Source of the DNA: an uncultured Eubacterium sp.
GTDB taxonomy: Bacteria; Bacillota; Clostridia; Lachnospirales; Lachnospiraceae
Assembly (NCBI GenBank): GCA_947573465.1
Contig: CANPET010000082.1
Coordinates: forward strand, 1-7,066
DNA length: 7,066 nt
Direction: 5' to 3'
Shown: one piece after another, positions 6,254 through 7,066 of the stretch
Position numbering within the stretch: the first letter of the stretch is position 1
Layout: each line of letters opens with the position of its first letter
Program-made: the position numbers and the translations under genes
Notes under the pieces: generated by a model
Database searches by the model: none
What the model saw: only the letters and a program-made list of their open reading frames with translations
What the model was told of the DNA's origin: nothing

Positions 6254-7066
6254 TTAACAATAGTATTTATCAACATTCTCTTTTGCCTCATCATCTGACA
6301 AAGAAAACTTTTCTTTTATCTTTTCAATTAGATTTTCCTTGTTTATCCCGCACTCCTTCGCTATTTCTATTGTTAAACGAATTCCTTGGCTGATTCCTTT
6401 TGCAATTCCTCTGTTTTCTACTCTATCTAATACTTCACACATATTCTTTACTTCTCCTCTCTCTTCTTGTTGCACCTTCAAAATCTGTCATCCTTTGTCA
6501 ATACTGACATCAGTTTCAAGACTTCATCCACATGCTTTATCGTCTCTTTCGACGGTTGATAATTTTTATTTTTTCTCATCTGCACAAAATAATCTGCCAC
6601 CATTTTAAAATCGCTGGTAAACATATTTACCTGTTCTTCTGTTAAATACGCTATCTCATATACATTAATCTTATAATCGTTGACATATGGCTCTAAGTAC
6701 TCTGGCACAATCATCCCTTCATACAGCGACTTGTTCTTATCCCAGCGCCTCTCACCAAAATACAGCACCATGGTAACTACCGGAAAGTGTCTGCTCTTTT
6801 CTTTTAGGTTTACCTGACTTCTATACTTTGCTCCATCATATCCAATTACACGGAATGGCATTTTTTTGTCTATCTCTGTCTGATTTTCTAAGCCATACAT
6901 TGCAATAACTACATCTTCTTCAATATTCACTTCTGATTTCTTCCACATTTTCGATACATCACGTTCCTGCTCATGTATTTCGTTTTCTATTTTATATTGG
7001 CTGATATTTGCTGTATTTGACAAACTTTCTTCCTTCACAACTTTTTTCCCTTGAAACAATAATACA
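6254..7066 (-). pseudogene. Rpn-family recombination-promoting nuclease / transposase-like protein, frameshifted and 5'-partial
   Basis: It resembles the Rpn (Transposase_31, PD-(D/E)XK nuclease-like) family. Signs are FQGKKVVKEESLS near the N-terminal side, QERDVSKMW, then YGLENQTEID with an E-x-Q catalytic-type motif, MPFRVIGYDGAKYRSQ, FPVVTMVLYFGERRW, and NDYKINVYEIAYL. The first frame runs in from beyond the window edge without a start, since an in-frame GTA TTA precedes the TTG at 7059. It stops with TGA at 6480-6478 after DDRF. The family's C-terminal tail (NMCEVLDRVENRGIAKG, with Gly-rich GI repeats) continues in another frame to TAA at 6254. One extra T in the TTTT run at 6483-6480 would join the frames as DDRF-L-KVQQEERG, so a single-base deletion is the simplest explanation. 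Rpn proteins are linked to RecA-independent recombination; function here is unproven. No terminator is evident before the ileS promoter. Confidence 0.8.

Noticed and set aside
6245..6264. ACTATT/AATAGT hairpin overlapping the rpn stop as a terminator
   Set aside because: The stem is only 6 bp, mostly A-T, and the minus strand has no U tract after it.
6254..6481. Independent small gene starting at the TTG at 6481
   Set aside because: Its text is the usual C-terminal tail of Rpn-family proteins, and no ribosome binding site is evident before the TTG; a frameshifted fragment explains it better.
6476..6486. Programmed ribosomal frameshift joining the two Rpn frames
   Set aside because: The needed shift is -1 and the sequence around TTT TGA is not a slippery heptamer; no downstream stimulatory hairpin was seen.

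Overview
The window reads as chromosomal DNA from an AT-rich, low-GC Gram-positive anaerobe. The best guess is a gut Clostridia member of the Lachnospiraceae type. The basis is strong AAGGAG-type ribosome binding sites, a T-box leader, a long eukaryote-like (type 2) isoleucyl-tRNA synthetase, and an Rpn/PD-(D/E)XK transposase-like protein of a subtype common in that family. The genus cannot be fixed from this sequence alone. Every supported gene is on the minus strand, so transcription runs from high to low coordinates.

Layout in transcription order. (1) 7066-6254: the 3' part of an Rpn-family nuclease/transposase-like gene. It enters from beyond the window and is split by an apparent one-base loss in a T run near 6481, so it is called a pseudogene. 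(2) 6236-5920: a strong sigma-A-type promoter (TTGACA, 17 nt, TAAAAT) and an isoleucine T-box leader of about 280 nt. The leader shows a Stem I apical loop, an AUC specifier, a Stem III hairpin, a T-box bulge starting UGGU, and mutually exclusive antiterminator and terminator hairpins. (3) 5898-2737: ileS, full length, 1053 codons. (4) 2736-2545: a 192-nt spacer with a weak terminator-like hairpin for ileS, then a compact block of inverted repeats (2570-2671) bounded by a perfect 9-bp direct repeat. This resembles a very small non-autonomous insertion placed just upstream of the glgP ribosome binding site. (5) 2544-70: glgP, glycogen phosphorylase, full length at 824 codons from the start chosen here. 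(6) 69-1: downstream sequence with no confident feature.

The two intact genes are housekeeping functions, isoleucine charging of tRNA and glycogen breakdown, and are not an obvious functional unit. ileS has its own promoter and is controlled by uncharged tRNA-Ile through the T-box. No convincing separate promoter for glgP was found, so read-through from ileS or a non-canonical promoter is possible. I see no novel multi-gene system. The points most worth checking are the direct-repeat-flanked hairpin block, the non-consensus T-box bulge (UGGUAUA where UGGNACC is usual), the type 2 IleRS, and the broken rpn gene.
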